47,559 nucleotides of DNA from an uncultured SAR86 cluster bacterium (GCA_902591565.1 CACJBC010000008.1:1-47559), one strand, 5' to 3'; counted from the stretch's first letter, positions 26,218 through 33,698 are shown. Numbers and translations: made by a program. Notes: a model not told the origin generated them from the letters alone.

Positions 26218-26292
26218 TCCCGAATAGCTCAGCGGTAGAGCAGTTGACTGTTAATCAATTGGTCGTTGGTTCGATCCCAACTTCGGGAGCCA
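26218..26292 (+). tRNA. tRNA-Asn (anticodon GUU)
   Basis: The 75-base gene has acceptor stem TCCCGAA/TTCGGGA, discriminator G and encoded CCA. The D arm contains AGCTCAGCGGTAGAGC, the anticodon stem-loop TTGACTGTTAATCAA has anticodon GTT, and the T arm is GTTGGTTCGATCCCAAC. All stems pair well. It stands alone between divergent uvrB and convergent arsC. Confidence 0.98.
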
Positions 26293-26307
26293 TTTAAGCT
26301 TCATCCT

Positions 26308-26727
26308 CTATTGTACATTCATGATCATAAATTTTTTGATCAATTTAAACAGATTATCCCTAGTCATAGAAAATGACGTTTTCAAATGTTTTTCTGAGTA
26401 GCTGCTATTTGCAGGATCTTCATTCATCCAGTGTAAGTTTTGAGCTTTGCTTGGTAGCACCGGGCATACCTCCTCAGCACATAAAGTAATTGCATAGTCT
26501 AAATTATCAATAAAATCTTTGTCTAAATCATCAGTAGATTTTGAAAATTGATCTCTAATATCTATACCAATTTCATCCATAGCAATAACCGCGTTAGGAT
26601 GGACTTCTCCTGATGGAATTGAGCCAGCACTTTGGATGTTGTGTCCTTGCCCAAGCATAGACTTAGCTAATCCCTCTGCCATCTGACTTCTTGCTGAATT
26701 AGCTACACATAAAAATAATATATTCAT
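26308..26727 (-). CDS. arsC: Arsenate reductase / low-molecular-weight phosphatase-fold protein (ArsC, thioredoxin type)
   Basis: This 139-residue protein has the P-loop CX5R (LCVANSARSQMAEG, with C7 and R13) of the LMW phosphatase fold. Resolving cysteines C83 and C88 lie in ITLCAEEVCPV, as in thioredoxin-coupled arsenate reductases that reduce arsenate to arsenite. The WMNEDPA block near residue 100 is also family-typical. No arsenite efflux gene or arsR is adjacent, so the arsenic role rests on the motif alone; a protein tyrosine phosphatase role is the main alternative. It is divergent from the sulfotransferase gene. Confidence 0.84.
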   Translation of the reverse strand: MNILFLCVANSARSQMAEGLAKSMLGQGHNIQSAGSIPSGEVHPNAVIAMDEIGIDIRDQFSKSTDDLDKDFIDNLDYAITLCAEEVCPVLPSKAQNLHWMNEDPANSSYSEKHLKTSFSMTRDNLFKLIKKFMIMNVQ

Positions 26728-26790
26728 ATATCTAGTTTGAGGAATAATTAAATAAAGAGTATCTTATAGTTAATAGGAGTAATCAATATA

Positions 26791-27909
26791 GTGGGTCAAC
26801 AATTTACTGTTAAATCAATGCTCAGAGGCCTTGATGGTAAGCTGGGTGAAAATGATTACATTGAACCGTTAGAAATCTTAGTTGACTCTATCAACAAACA
26901 TAACAAATTTAATATTTTTGGAAAAGTTGCCTTTAATCATCAATTAAAAAATAGATTAAAGATGAGAAAGATGCTCAACGAACTTCATGAAAATAATAAT
27001 TTTGATCAACCAGCTGATCCAGTTTTTGTAATTGGGCTCCCTCGTTCTGGCACCTCATTACTTTTCAATCTCTTATCTCTAGATATAGCTCATAGATCAC
27101 CAATGTATTGGGAAATTATGCATCTGATGCCGCTTGCAAAAACTCAAAATGCCAGAAAAAGAAGAGAATTTAAAACCAATACTGAGCTCAAGCTTGCGAA
27201 AACTATTATTCCAAAACTAAGAGCAATTCATACTATAAGAGCAACAACTCCTGAAGAGTGTCAGCAAATAGCAACCATGAACATAAGAAGTTTCGTATAT
27301 ATGTGTATGGCCGATGTACCTGAATATGTTGAATATCTAAAAAGTACTTCTTTTGATACAGTTTTTAAATGGCATAAAAAGTTTTATCAAGCATTGGAAC
27401 TTAATGGCAAGCCAACACGTTGGTTATTAAAGGATCCAAGCCATATAGGCCACATACCTGAAATTCTAAAAGAATATCCAAATGCAAAATTTATTCATAT
27501 TCACAGAGACCCTACGGAATCTGTAGCATCTTTTTGCAGTCTAACTAAGAATGTTAGATTGGCTTTTTCAAAGAAAATTGATACGGACGATATAGGTAAA
27601 ACTGTTATTGATTTTTGGAATCATAATTTAACCAAAGGCATGGAAGATAGAAAATCTCTTTCTTCTGATCAGATAGTTGATATCCAGTATTCTGAATTTG
27701 TAAAAAACCCCTTAGATCATATTAAAAATGCCTATCTGCAATTAAATTTTGATATGAATATTCAAACTGAAAATAAAATTCAAAAATACTTAGAGCAAGA
27801 TAAAAATATGCTTAAACCAAAACATCGATATACTCTTGATGAATTTGGTTTAAATCAAAAAGATATTAAAGGTCAATTTAAGGAGTACATGCTCAACTAT
27901 GATTTTTAA
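26791..27909 (+). CDS. PAPS-dependent sulfotransferase family protein
   Basis: This 372-residue protein has the 5'-phosphosulfate loop PVFVIGLPRSGTSLLFNLLS (about residues 77-96) and the 3'-phosphate motif KFIHIHRDPTESVASFCSL, the two PAPS-binding signatures of sulfotransferases. A conserved WLLKDPSH block lies between them. There is no signal peptide. The start is GTG at 26791 with AGGAG about 12 bases upstream. The acceptor (lipid, glycan or small molecule) cannot be told; close neighbours (cyclophilin, lpxH) do not specify it. Bacterial members of this type are common in marine genomes. Confidence 0.85.
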   Translation: MGQQFTVKSMLRGLDGKLGENDYIEPLEILVDSINKHNKFNIFGKVAFNHQLKNRLKMRKMLNELHENNNFDQPADPVFVIGLPRSGTSLLFNLLSLDIAHRSPMYWEIMHLMPLAKTQNARKRREFKTNTELKLAKTIIPKLRAIHTIRATTPEECQQIATMNIRSFVYMCMADVPEYVEYLKSTSFDTVFKWHKKFYQALELNGKPTRWLLKDPSHIGHIPEILKEYPNAKFIHIHRDPTESVASFCSLTKNVRLAFSKKIDTDDIGKTVIDFWNHNLTKGMEDRKSLSSDQIVDIQYSEFVKNPLDHIKNAYLQLNFDMNIQTENKIQKYLEQDKNMLKPKHRYTLDEFGLNQKDIKGQFKEYMLNYDF

Positions 27910-27944
27910 TGATAAAATCAACCTTTTAATTTAAAGCTAAGTCT

Positions 27945-28565
27945 GTGAAAAATTACAATTTATTAAAAATAACTCTATGCACGTTTGCACTGGCATTTGT
28001 TCTTAATTCTTGTTCTAAAAAAAATGATGAAGCTGAAATGCCAATTATTGAGGAAACTAAAATGACACAAGTAACTATCAAAACTTCATTAGGAGACATT
28101 CAACTTGAATTAGACGCTGAAAAAGCTCCTATTACTGTTGAAAATTTTGTATCTATTGCTAGCTCTGGTTATTACACTGATACTATTTTTCATAGAGTAA
28201 TAAACGGTTTTATGGTTCAAGGCGGTGGATTGACTGCTGATATGAGCAATAAATCTAGTGGCACAGCACCAATCCAAAATGAAGCAAATAATGGTCTTAG
28301 CAACGATAGAGGCACTATTGCTATGGCAAGAACTATGGAGCCTCATTCCGCAACAAGTCAATTCTTTATTAACCATAAAGATAATAGTTTCTTGAATCAT
28401 ACAGGTGAAAATCCGCAAGGCTGGGGATATGCAGTCTTTGGTAAAGTTACCGAAGGCATGGATGTTGTAGATGCAATTGCAGATGTTGCAACTGGTTCAT
28501 CTGGAGGCCATCAAGACGTACCGCTTGAAGTTATAAACATTGAATCTGTAACTGTTTCTGAATGA
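27945..28565 (+). CDS. Cyclophilin-type peptidyl-prolyl isomerase, lipoprotein
   Basis: This 206-residue protein starts at GTG (27945) with a lipoprotein signal ([13 protein letters not shown], then SKKND), then a cyclophilin domain. [22 protein letters not shown] is the usual first block, and [14 protein letters not shown] holds the catalytic Arg region. The [17 protein letters not shown] motif and [15 protein letters not shown] follow. It would catalyse proline isomerisation at a membrane, probably in the periplasm. Its stop overlaps the lpxH start by four bases (ATGA), matching the common ppiB-lpxH pairing in gammaproteobacteria. The lipid anchor is less usual for PpiB. Confidence 0.92.
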   Translation: MKNYNLLKITLCTFALAFVLNSCSKKNDEAEMPIIEETKMTQVTIKTSLGDIQLELDAEKAPITVENFVSIASSGYYTDTIFHRVINGFMVQGGGLTADMSNKSSGTAPIQNEANNGLSNDRGTIAMARTMEPHSATSQFFINHKDNSFLNHTGENPQGWGYAVFGKVTEGMDVVDAIADVATGSSGGHQDVPLEVINIESVTVSE

Positions 28566-29275
28566 AGCCACGCTTTATTTCAGATTTGCATTTAAGCGAC
28601 AAGCATCCCGAACTTACTCAAGCCTTTTTTAAATTCTTAGAAGAATCAAAAGAGGCTTGTACTCATCTTTTTATCTTAGGAGATCTCTTTGAGACGTGGA
28701 TTGGAGACGACGATAATTTACCTATCCATGTTGAAATCAAAAAAGCTTTAAAAGCTTTTACTACCAATGGCCCTGAAACTTTTTTTATGCATGGCAACAG
28801 AGATTTCTTAGTTGGTGAAGCCTTTGCAAAAGAAACTGGCATAACCTTATTGCCAGATCCTTATACCCTTGAAATTAATAATCAAAAGGTCATTCTTAGT
28901 CATGGCGACTTCTTGTGCACGGATGATAAAGATTATATTGATTTTAGAAATCAGGTTAGAAATCAAGACTGGCAAAATAATTTTTTAGAAAAGCCTTTAG
29001 ACGAACGTAAACAAATTGCTGCAACTCTAAGAGCAGATAGTAAAGAAGCTACCTCAAAAAAATCCAATGAAATAACCGATGTTAATAATCAATCGGTTGA
29101 GGATTTTATCAACGAACATCAACCTGATCTTTTTATTCACGGTCATACTCATAGACCGAATATTCATGATGTTGGATCCTCTAAAAGAGTTGTTCTTGGA
29201 GACTGGGGAGAATACGGATGGCTTCTTACCATCGATGGGCAAGAGTTTAATTTAGAAAAATTTTCTATTGTCTAG
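28562..29275 (+). CDS. lpxH: UDP-2,3-diacylglucosamine diphosphatase
   Basis: LpxH hydrolyses UDP-2,3-diacylglucosamine to lipid X and UMP in lipid A synthesis, so the organism makes Gram-negative lipopolysaccharide. The 237-residue calcineurin-like protein has FISDLHLS (D8, H10), [33 protein letters not shown] and [12 protein letters not shown], covering all metal and substrate blocks. It overlaps the cyclophilin gene by four bases and the convergent downstream gene by 11 bases. Confidence 0.97.
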   Translation: MKPRFISDLHLSDKHPELTQAFFKFLEESKEACTHLFILGDLFETWIGDDDNLPIHVEIKKALKAFTTNGPETFFMHGNRDFLVGEAFAKETGITLLPDPYTLEINNQKVILSHGDFLCTDDKDYIDFRNQVRNQDWQNNFLEKPLDERKQIAATLRADSKEATSKKSNEITDVNNQSVEDFINEHQPDLFIHGHTHRPNIHDVGSSKRVVLGDWGEYGWLLTIDGQEFNLEKFSIV

Positions 29276-29891
29276 TTGCTGGCCTTAATAACAAACCAAT
29301 TATTAGCAGAATAAAACCAAGCAATAATCTCGGGTCTCCTAAGTAAAACTGGTTCTCTACAGGAAATGCTATTGTTTTTTCTAACGCTGCAATCTTGTAT
29401 TTATGTTTACTGTACATATCTGGATGAGTCACTATTTCTAAGAAAGATCGTCTGCTTTTATACCTAAATAACGCAGCTGTCTCCCAAACCTCTGCATTTT
29501 CTATACCGACTAAATCCATAGAGTCATTAATGGCACCACCGAAATATGCCGGATGAGATGCTCTTTTGAAAAGCTCGCCATACATGTGTTCCATATACTC
29601 ATTCATAAGCACATCTGATGATTCTTCAGCCACAGTTCCGTCTGGAAAAATAGGATTTTCAGACATATCAAACACATTAACCATCATAAATTGCTTGCCT
29701 GAATCTTCTTCCATAAACTTTTGAAGTAGCTCTTTTGTTCGAGGTTCTATAACACGACCGTCTTTTAACGCATTGCTTTCAAATTTATCTGAAAAATATT
29801 GAATTTCTTCATCGCTTAACTTTCCACTAAAATCCGTATACCAAGCAAAAAACAAGCCATAAATAATTATTAAAGAAGCCCAGACTTTCAT
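29265..29891 (-). CDS. Membrane-anchored protein with a DUF1330-like dimeric alpha/beta-barrel domain
   Basis: This 208-residue protein has a hydrophobic N-terminus (VWASLIIIYGLFFAWYTDF) and a C-terminal membrane helix (LLLGFILLIIGLLL) ending RPATRQ. The middle contains QFMMVNVFDMSENP, and later ALFRYKSRRSFLEIVTHPDM and ALEKTIAFPVE. These resemble ferredoxin-like dimeric alpha/beta-barrel proteins (DUF1330/NIPSNAP-like), which usually read MVNLLRF and RYRSRRDFLE. No enzyme activity can be assigned. The gene follows the four-helix membrane protein with a two-base gap, and its 3' end overlaps lpxH by 11 bases. Confidence 0.7.
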   Translation of the reverse strand: MKVWASLIIIYGLFFAWYTDFSGKLSDEEIQYFSDKFESNALKDGRVIEPRTKELLQKFMEEDSGKQFMMVNVFDMSENPIFPDGTVAEESSDVLMNEYMEHMYGELFKRASHPAYFGGAINDSMDLVGIENAEVWETAALFRYKSRRSFLEIVTHPDMYSKHKYKIAALEKTIAFPVENQFYLGDPRLLLGFILLIIGLLLRPATRQ

Positions 29892-29893
29892 CG

Positions 29894-30373
29894 TTAACTC
29901 GCTCTCTTGTTAGCTACTGAAATTAAAAATATAACTACTGTTATTACAAACGGAAGCAGAGCTAAATCAACTCCTGGAGTAATATCTTTTGTATATTGGC
30001 CGATAGAGGTTATATCTTCTTTGATAAAAGGATAAATAAATAATCTTTGACCCCAGTCTAAAACCCAAAACAAGCTCATAAGAGGTATTAAAGATTTATA
30101 TCTAAAAATTACTACCCAACAAACAAGACAAAACATAAGTTGAGCGTTACCCCATAATGAAAAAAATCTATAAATAATTGGCATGGGATCTGGATCACCA
30201 GTTAAAACAACAAAGTTTGCAATTTCATGAAATCCATAAGACTCAAACAACATGTGTATTATCGAGCGCCAGGTCATTAAGACCGTAAATAAAATAAAGC
30301 CCCATACAGCAATCTTTGGGCTATCAAGCTCATTGGTAACCGTCTTAGGCAGGATCTTAGAAAAATTAAACAT
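29894..30373 (-). CDS. Uncharacterised four-helix inner-membrane protein
   Basis: I do not recognise this 159-residue protein. It has about four membrane segments (roughly residues 22-45, 68-90, 92-112 and 134-155) and Trp/Tyr-rich loops such as WVLDWGQRLFIYPFI. There is no signal peptide cleavage site. Only two bases separate its stop from the next gene, the anchored DUF1330-like protein, so the two probably act together in the inner membrane. Upstream lies the SOS promoter of umuD on the other strand. Confidence 0.65.
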   Translation of the reverse strand: MFNFSKILPKTVTNELDSPKIAVWGFILFTVLMTWRSIIHMLFESYGFHEIANFVVLTGDPDPMPIIYRFFSLWGNAQLMFCLVCWVVIFRYKSLIPLMSLFWVLDWGQRLFIYPFIKEDITSIGQYTKDITPGVDLALLPFVITVVIFLISVANKRAS

Positions 30374-30442
30374 AGCTTTATTCTACATAAATCATGGATA
30401 TAGAGTGTAGATAATTTTGCACACTAACTGATAAAGAAGATA

Positions 30443-30471
30443 TTGTCCTCTTTCAATTTATACTGTATATT
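30443..30471 (+). promoter_or_regulatory. Probable umuDC promoter
   Basis: TTGTCC at 30443-30448 and TATATT at 30466-30471 have a 17-base spacer. The -10 box lies inside the LexA box, so repressor binding would block RNA polymerase. Transcription would begin near 30478, leaving a leader of about 16 bases before the ATG at 30494. Confidence 0.6.
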
Positions 30472-30480
30472 TATACAGTA
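30461..30480. promoter_or_regulatory. LexA (SOS) box
   Basis: TACTGTATATTTATACAGTA fits the enterobacterial/gammaproteobacterial LexA consensus TACTG-(TA)5-CAGTA, with only one interior departure from strict TA alternation. It overlaps the umuD -10 element and ends 13 bases before the umuD ATG. Confidence 0.92.
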
Positions 30481-30493
30481 TTTAAAAATCCTT

Positions 30494-30922
30494 ATGAAAG
30501 TTAACTATATCGGAAAAATTTCTGAAGAAAATCTGCCGGCAATATTTGTGCCCTATTTTCTTGAGTCGGTGCATGCAGGGTTCCCCAGCCCTGCAAGCGA
30601 CTATATTGAAAGTCCGATAGACCTTAATAAACATCTGATAAAAAACGGAGCGGCTACTTTTTTAGTAAGAGCTCAAGGGCAATCTATGCTTGGTTCTGGA
30701 ATAACCGACCAAGCGGTATTAGTAGTTGATCGAAGCATTAAACCAAAGCATGACGATATTGTAGTTGCTTCTATTGATGGAGAGTTTGTCTGCAAACGAT
30801 TAAAACTCAAACCCAAAATGTGCTTAATGCCAGATAATCCAGACTACCCCCCTATCTTTATTAATCATGGTCAAGAACTAGAAATAGTAGGAACCGTTAC
30901 AGCAGCTATTAATAAATTCTAA
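30494..30922 (+). CDS. umuD: UmuD-type self-cleaving polymerase V subunit
   Basis: UmuD, after RecA-stimulated self-cleavage, partners UmuC in translesion polymerase V. From ATG 30494 the protein is 142 residues (E. coli 139). The predicted cleavage bond is A28-G29 (HAGFPSPASDY), where E. coli UmuD has Cys-Gly; Ala-Gly is the LexA form. The catalytic dyad is S64 (GQSMLGSG) and K101 (FVCKRLKL), with the same 37-residue spacing as in E. coli. An upstream TTG at 30443 keeps the frame open, but it lies in the -35 box, upstream of the expected transcript. The umuC ATG overlaps its stop by one base. Confidence 0.95.
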   Translation: MKVNYIGKISEENLPAIFVPYFLESVHAGFPSPASDYIESPIDLNKHLIKNGAATFLVRAQGQSMLGSGITDQAVLVVDRSIKPKHDDIVVASIDGEFVCKRLKLKPKMCLMPDNPDYPPIFINHGQELEIVGTVTAAINKF

Positions 30923-32184
30923 TGGCTTTGGCGTTGGTAGATTGCGAAAGCTTTTATGCTTCGTGCGAAAGAATCTTTCGTCCCGACTTAAAGCACGTGC
31001 CTATAGTTGTTCTTTCCAATAATGATGGTTGTGTTATTGCAAGAAGCGCTGAAGCAAAAAAGATGGGTATTGGTATGGGAGTCCCATGGTTTAAAGTCAA
31101 AGACTCTTTTCTCTCCCAAGGCGGAAAAGTCTTCTCATCAAACTTTACTTTCTATGGCGATATGTCGGCTAGAGTTATGAATATCCTAGAAGGCTTTGTT
31201 CCTGAAGTTGAGGTCTATAGCATTGATGAAGCCTTTTTAGGTTTAGATTCTTTAGAAGAACATTACAACCTATACGATTTTGGCTGTCATATCAGAAGCT
31301 TGATTAAGCAGTGGACCGGAGTTCCAGTTCGAATAGGTATAGCACCTACAAAGACACTTACTAAAATCGCTTTGAATGAAGCAAAAAGAATAAATGTACC
31401 AACCAAAGTTCATCAAATATCTACAGTAAAACAAATTCGAGAAGCCCTTAAAAACACTCCAGTTCGAGACGTATGGGGTGTTGGTAGAAGGCTTGGCGAA
31501 CATCTAAATCAAGCCAAAATCACTAATGCTCTACAGCTCGCAGATGTTGATCCTCGTTATATCAAAAGAAAATTCAGTGTGGTTTTAGAGAGAACAGTAA
31601 GAGAACTCAGAGGTCAAAGATGTTTAGGTATAGAAAATAGTGCTGCAGCAAAAAAACAAATTGTTGTTAGTAGAAGTTTTGGTACTAGAGTTACAGATTT
31701 AAAAACTCTAAGACCTATTGTAAGTAACTTTGCAGTTAGAGCTGCTGAGAAACTTAGAAATGAAAAACAAAAATGCTCTCAAGTTTCAGTCTTTGTTAGA
31801 ACTAGTCCGTTTACCGATCATAAGCCTCAACATACCGGTTATAAAACTATAGAATTTTCTACTCCTACCAACGACACCCGAGATATTTTAATAGCAGCAA
31901 AAAAAGCCCTTTTACCAATCTTTAAGCCAGGATATGACTATGCAAAAGCGGGAATTCTTTTAAGTAGATTTTCTAATGAAGAAACAAAACAATATTCTCT
32001 ATTTAAAGATCCTAATGAACCCAAAGAGAATTCAAAATTCATGAAATATATAGATAAGTTGAATGCCTATGAGACACAAATCTATTTCGCTTCACAAAAT
32101 ACAAAAAAATGGTCACCCATGAAACAAAATATGACCTCACCCAAATACACAACCTGTTGGTATGAGTTACCAATAGCAAAGTAA
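30922..32184 (+). CDS. umuC: DNA polymerase V catalytic subunit UmuC
   Basis: UmuC is the Y-family polymerase that copies past DNA lesions. The 420-residue protein (E. coli 422) begins ALVDCESFYASCERIFRPDL, where the Asp is catalytic. It has NNDGCVIARSAEAK, the second carboxylate site YSIDEAFLGL, a helix-hairpin-helix region (VRDVWGVGRRLGEHLNQA), a little-finger domain and the C-terminal UmuC-type extension. TAATG overlap with umuD couples translation and keeps both under the LexA box. Confidence 0.97.
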   Translation: MALALVDCESFYASCERIFRPDLKHVPIVVLSNNDGCVIARSAEAKKMGIGMGVPWFKVKDSFLSQGGKVFSSNFTFYGDMSARVMNILEGFVPEVEVYSIDEAFLGLDSLEEHYNLYDFGCHIRSLIKQWTGVPVRIGIAPTKTLTKIALNEAKRINVPTKVHQISTVKQIREALKNTPVRDVWGVGRRLGEHLNQAKITNALQLADVDPRYIKRKFSVVLERTVRELRGQRCLGIENSAAAKKQIVVSRSFGTRVTDLKTLRPIVSNFAVRAAEKLRNEKQKCSQVSVFVRTSPFTDHKPQHTGYKTIEFSTPTNDTRDILIAAKKALLPIFKPGYDYAKAGILLSRFSNEETKQYSLFKDPNEPKENSKFMKYIDKLNAYETQIYFASQNTKKWSPMKQNMTSPKYTTCWYELPIAK

Positions 32185-32192
32185 ATATCAAT

Positions 32193-32208
32193 TGGCACAA
32201 GTATTGCA
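32193..32208 (+). promoter_or_regulatory. Sigma-54-like (-24/-12) promoter before a small membrane peptide gene
   Basis: TGGCAC at 32193-32198 and TTGCA at 32204-32208 have the exact five-base spacing that puts GG and GC 12 bases apart, as in the RpoN consensus TGGCACG-N4-TTGCW. Only the G after CAC differs (A here). Transcription would begin around 32218-32220, just ahead of AGGAGG at 32224-32229. No sigma-70 -10 box stands at the right distance from TTGGCA. rpoN is not in this window, so its presence in the genome is unknown. Confidence 0.45.
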
Positions 32209-32234
32209 ATAAACAAAGTATTTAGGAGGTATTT

Positions 32235-32345
32235 ATGGCTGATTACTGGCTAAAAGTATTTGAATTTTGTAAGGAACAGCCTGGCTGGGCTGCTGCATTT
32301 TTCTTTTGTGGGTTTCTTATAGGTGAAACTTACTTCATTCTATAA
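32235..32345 (+). CDS. 36-residue single-span membrane peptide
   Basis: The ATG at 32235 is preceded by a near-perfect Shine-Dalgarno sequence (TTTAGGAGGT, spacing 5-6 bases), among the strongest in the window. The peptide begins MADYWLKVFEFCKEQPGW and continues as AAAFFFCGFLIGETYFIL. It has an amphipathic, partly charged N-terminal 15 residues, then one hydrophobic span with two small-residue (AAA, CG) positions. C12 and C25 are the only cysteines. It stops at TAA 32343-32345, three bases before the convergent DUF2237 gene. I recognise no family. The sigma-54-like promoter just upstream suggests its own regulated transcript. Confidence 0.7.
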   Translation: MADYWLKVFEFCKEQPGWAAAFFFCGFLIGETYFIL

Positions 32346-32348
32346 ATA

Positions 32349-32723
32349 TTAATTCATATCTATAGCAAACTCTTTCAATATTTCTATATCGATAATAGAA
32401 GAAGTTTTTTTATTAGTTTTTTTAAGATAAATCTTAGGAGCAAAACCATGCTCGTATGCTTCCTTCCATCGCTCAGCACAAACACACCAAGAATCACCTG
32501 CTTTTAATCCTGGAAAATCAAATTCAGGCCTCGGAGTAGAAAGATCATTACCTCGAGATTTTGAAAAACTTAAAAACTCATCATTCATTAAAGAGCAAAC
32601 AATATGAAGCCCTCTGTCGAGTTGATCGGTATGACAGAACCCATCTCGAAAAAATCCTGTAATCGGATTTGAACAACACTCCTCAATTGGTTCATCAAAA
32701 ATATTAACTTGTTGCATATCCAT
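32349..32723 (-). CDS. DUF2237 family protein
   Basis: This 124-residue protein matches the DUF2237 pattern: NIFDEPIEECCSNPITGFFR, DGFCHTDQLDRGLHIVCSLM, FLSFSKSRGNDLSTPRPEF and FPGLKAGDSWCVCAERWKEA. Conserved cysteines (CC, C in GFC, CVC) suggest metal binding or redox chemistry, but no biochemical role is established to my knowledge. The start MDMQQ offers ATG at 32723 or 32717. It is convergent with the 36-residue peptide and divergent from the DUF393 gene. Confidence 0.9.
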   Translation of the reverse strand: MDMQQVNIFDEPIEECCSNPITGFFRDGFCHTDQLDRGLHIVCSLMNDEFLSFSKSRGNDLSTPRPEFDFPGLKAGDSWCVCAERWKEAYEHGFAPKIYLKKTNKKTSSIIDIEILKEFAIDMN

Positions 32724-32785
32724 TGAGTAGAATCTTATTATTTAAAATAAAAGATATCTAGTATCAATCTTGATAAAATAATTTT

Positions 32786-33112
32786 ATGAATAATGATGGA
32801 AAAGTGCTCTTCAATGAAAAATGTTCGATCTGTAATTTTGAGATAAAGCATTATAAAAAAAGATCAGAATTAGACTTCACTGATTGCAGTCACATGGAAG
32901 ACAAGTACCTTAAAAAACTTCATGTTACTTTTAATGATGGAACAGAATTGGTTGGGATTGATGCATTTATTTATGTCTGGAATAGAACTAAAGGCTATCG
33001 TTGGCTTGGTGTATTAGTTTCACTCCCGGTTATAAAACAACTAGCAGTTTTTGCTTATTCTATTCTTGCTTTTTTACTCTTCTGGCGCTTTAAAATATTT
33101 AATAAAAGTTAA
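32786..33112 (+). CDS. DUF393 / DCC-type thiol-disulfide protein
   Basis: This 108-residue protein starts VLFNEKCSICNFEIKHYKKR. The CxxC (C12, C15) is the thioredoxin-like motif that gives DCC proteins their name, usually DGxCxxC. A downstream VGIDAFIYVWNRTKGYRWLG block and a C-terminal hydrophobic helix (FAYSILAFLLFWRF) are typical of the family. A thiol-disulfide oxidoreductase role is predicted for the family and unproven. It precedes the ferritin-like gene by 139 bases. Confidence 0.83.
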   Translation: MNNDGKVLFNEKCSICNFEIKHYKKRSELDFTDCSHMEDKYLKKLHVTFNDGTELVGIDAFIYVWNRTKGYRWLGVLVSLPVIKQLAVFAYSILAFLLFWRFKIFNKS

Positions 33113-33130
33113 GAAAAGTTATTTCTAGAT

Positions 33131-33149
33131 GCGAATGATTATCATAATG
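33131..33149. promoter_or_regulatory. Fur-like iron box upstream of the ferritin-like gene
   Basis: Read on the minus strand, this 19-base site matches the Fur consensus GATAATGATAATCATTATC at 15 of 19 positions by my count, including an unbroken central GATAATCATT. It sits within an interrupted palindrome spanning 33132-33154. It is centred about 112 bases before the ferritin-like ATG. Confidence 0.5.
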
Positions 33150-33181
33150 ATTCGTATTAAAAAAATACCTTATATCAGTAG

Positions 33182-33210
33182 TTTACATACTAAATAAATT
33201 CTTTTATAGT
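33182..33210 (+). promoter_or_regulatory. Probable sigma-70 promoter for the ferritin-like gene
   Basis: TTTACA at 33182-33187 and TATAGT at 33205-33210 are separated by 17 bases, each 5 of 6 to consensus. The start point would be near 33217. The Fur-like box lies about 70-85 bases upstream of this start, a position more consistent with activation or antirepression than simple blocking. Confidence 0.55.
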
Positions 33211-33251
33211 TATGTTAATAAATTAATTTTTAATGCTTAAGGAGCAGTAAT

Positions 33252-33692
33252 ATGGGATTAAAACCACTTAATACAGATAAGGCTTGTGCAATTCTAAATG
33301 AGATTATGGAATACGAATTAGCAGGTGTCGTTCGCTATACTCACTCAGCTATGATGGTAACTGGACCCTATCGAATTCCAATAGTTGATTTCTTAAAAGA
33401 ACAAGCAAGTGAATCTCTTTTGCATGCTCAAGGAGCTGGTGAATTGATAGCAGGACTTGATGGTCACCCTAGTCAAAAGATAGCAAAGATTGAGGAAACC
33501 GGACAACACACAATCAGAGATATTTTAGAAGAGAGTTTAGAGCATGAACTTCATGCTGTTGGTCTCTATAAAAAACTTTTAGCAGAGGTAGAAGACAGTT
33601 CTATCTATTTAGAAGAATATGCTAGAGGCATGATCGGTGAAGAAGAACAACATTCATTAGAGCTTAAAAGAATGTTAAAAGATTACGGGTAA
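33252..33692 (+). CDS. Bacterioferritin-like ferritin-fold protein
   Basis: This 146-residue four-helix protein has the di-iron carboxylate pattern of ferritins. ILNEIMEYELAGVVRYTHSA (E in helix A), QASESLLHAQGAGELIAGLDG (ExxxxxHA in helix B), LEESLEHELHAVGLYKKLL and MIGEEEQHSLELKRML (EExxH in helix D) are all visible. Bacterioferritins are slightly longer (about 155-160) and have a haem-binding Met at position 52. Here MMVTG occurs earlier, so haem binding is uncertain. A good AAGGAG Shine-Dalgarno precedes ATG 33252. The upstream Fur-like site supports a role in iron storage or protection from iron-driven oxidation. Confidence 0.85.
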   Translation: MGLKPLNTDKACAILNEIMEYELAGVVRYTHSAMMVTGPYRIPIVDFLKEQASESLLHAQGAGELIAGLDGHPSQKIAKIEETGQHTIRDILEESLEHELHAVGLYKKLLAEVEDSSIYLEEYARGMIGEEEQHSLELKRMLKDYG

Positions 33693-33698
33693 GCTCAA

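Noticed and set aside
30443-30493. TTG at 30443 as the umuD start
   Set aside because: It would place the -35 and -10 boxes and the LexA box inside the coding region; the ATG at 30494 gives the normal UmuD length.
33132-33154. Interrupted palindrome as a terminator for the DUF393 gene
   Set aside because: The stem is AT-rich with a G-G mismatch, and an A-run, not a U-run, follows on the transcript; the Fur-like reading fits better.
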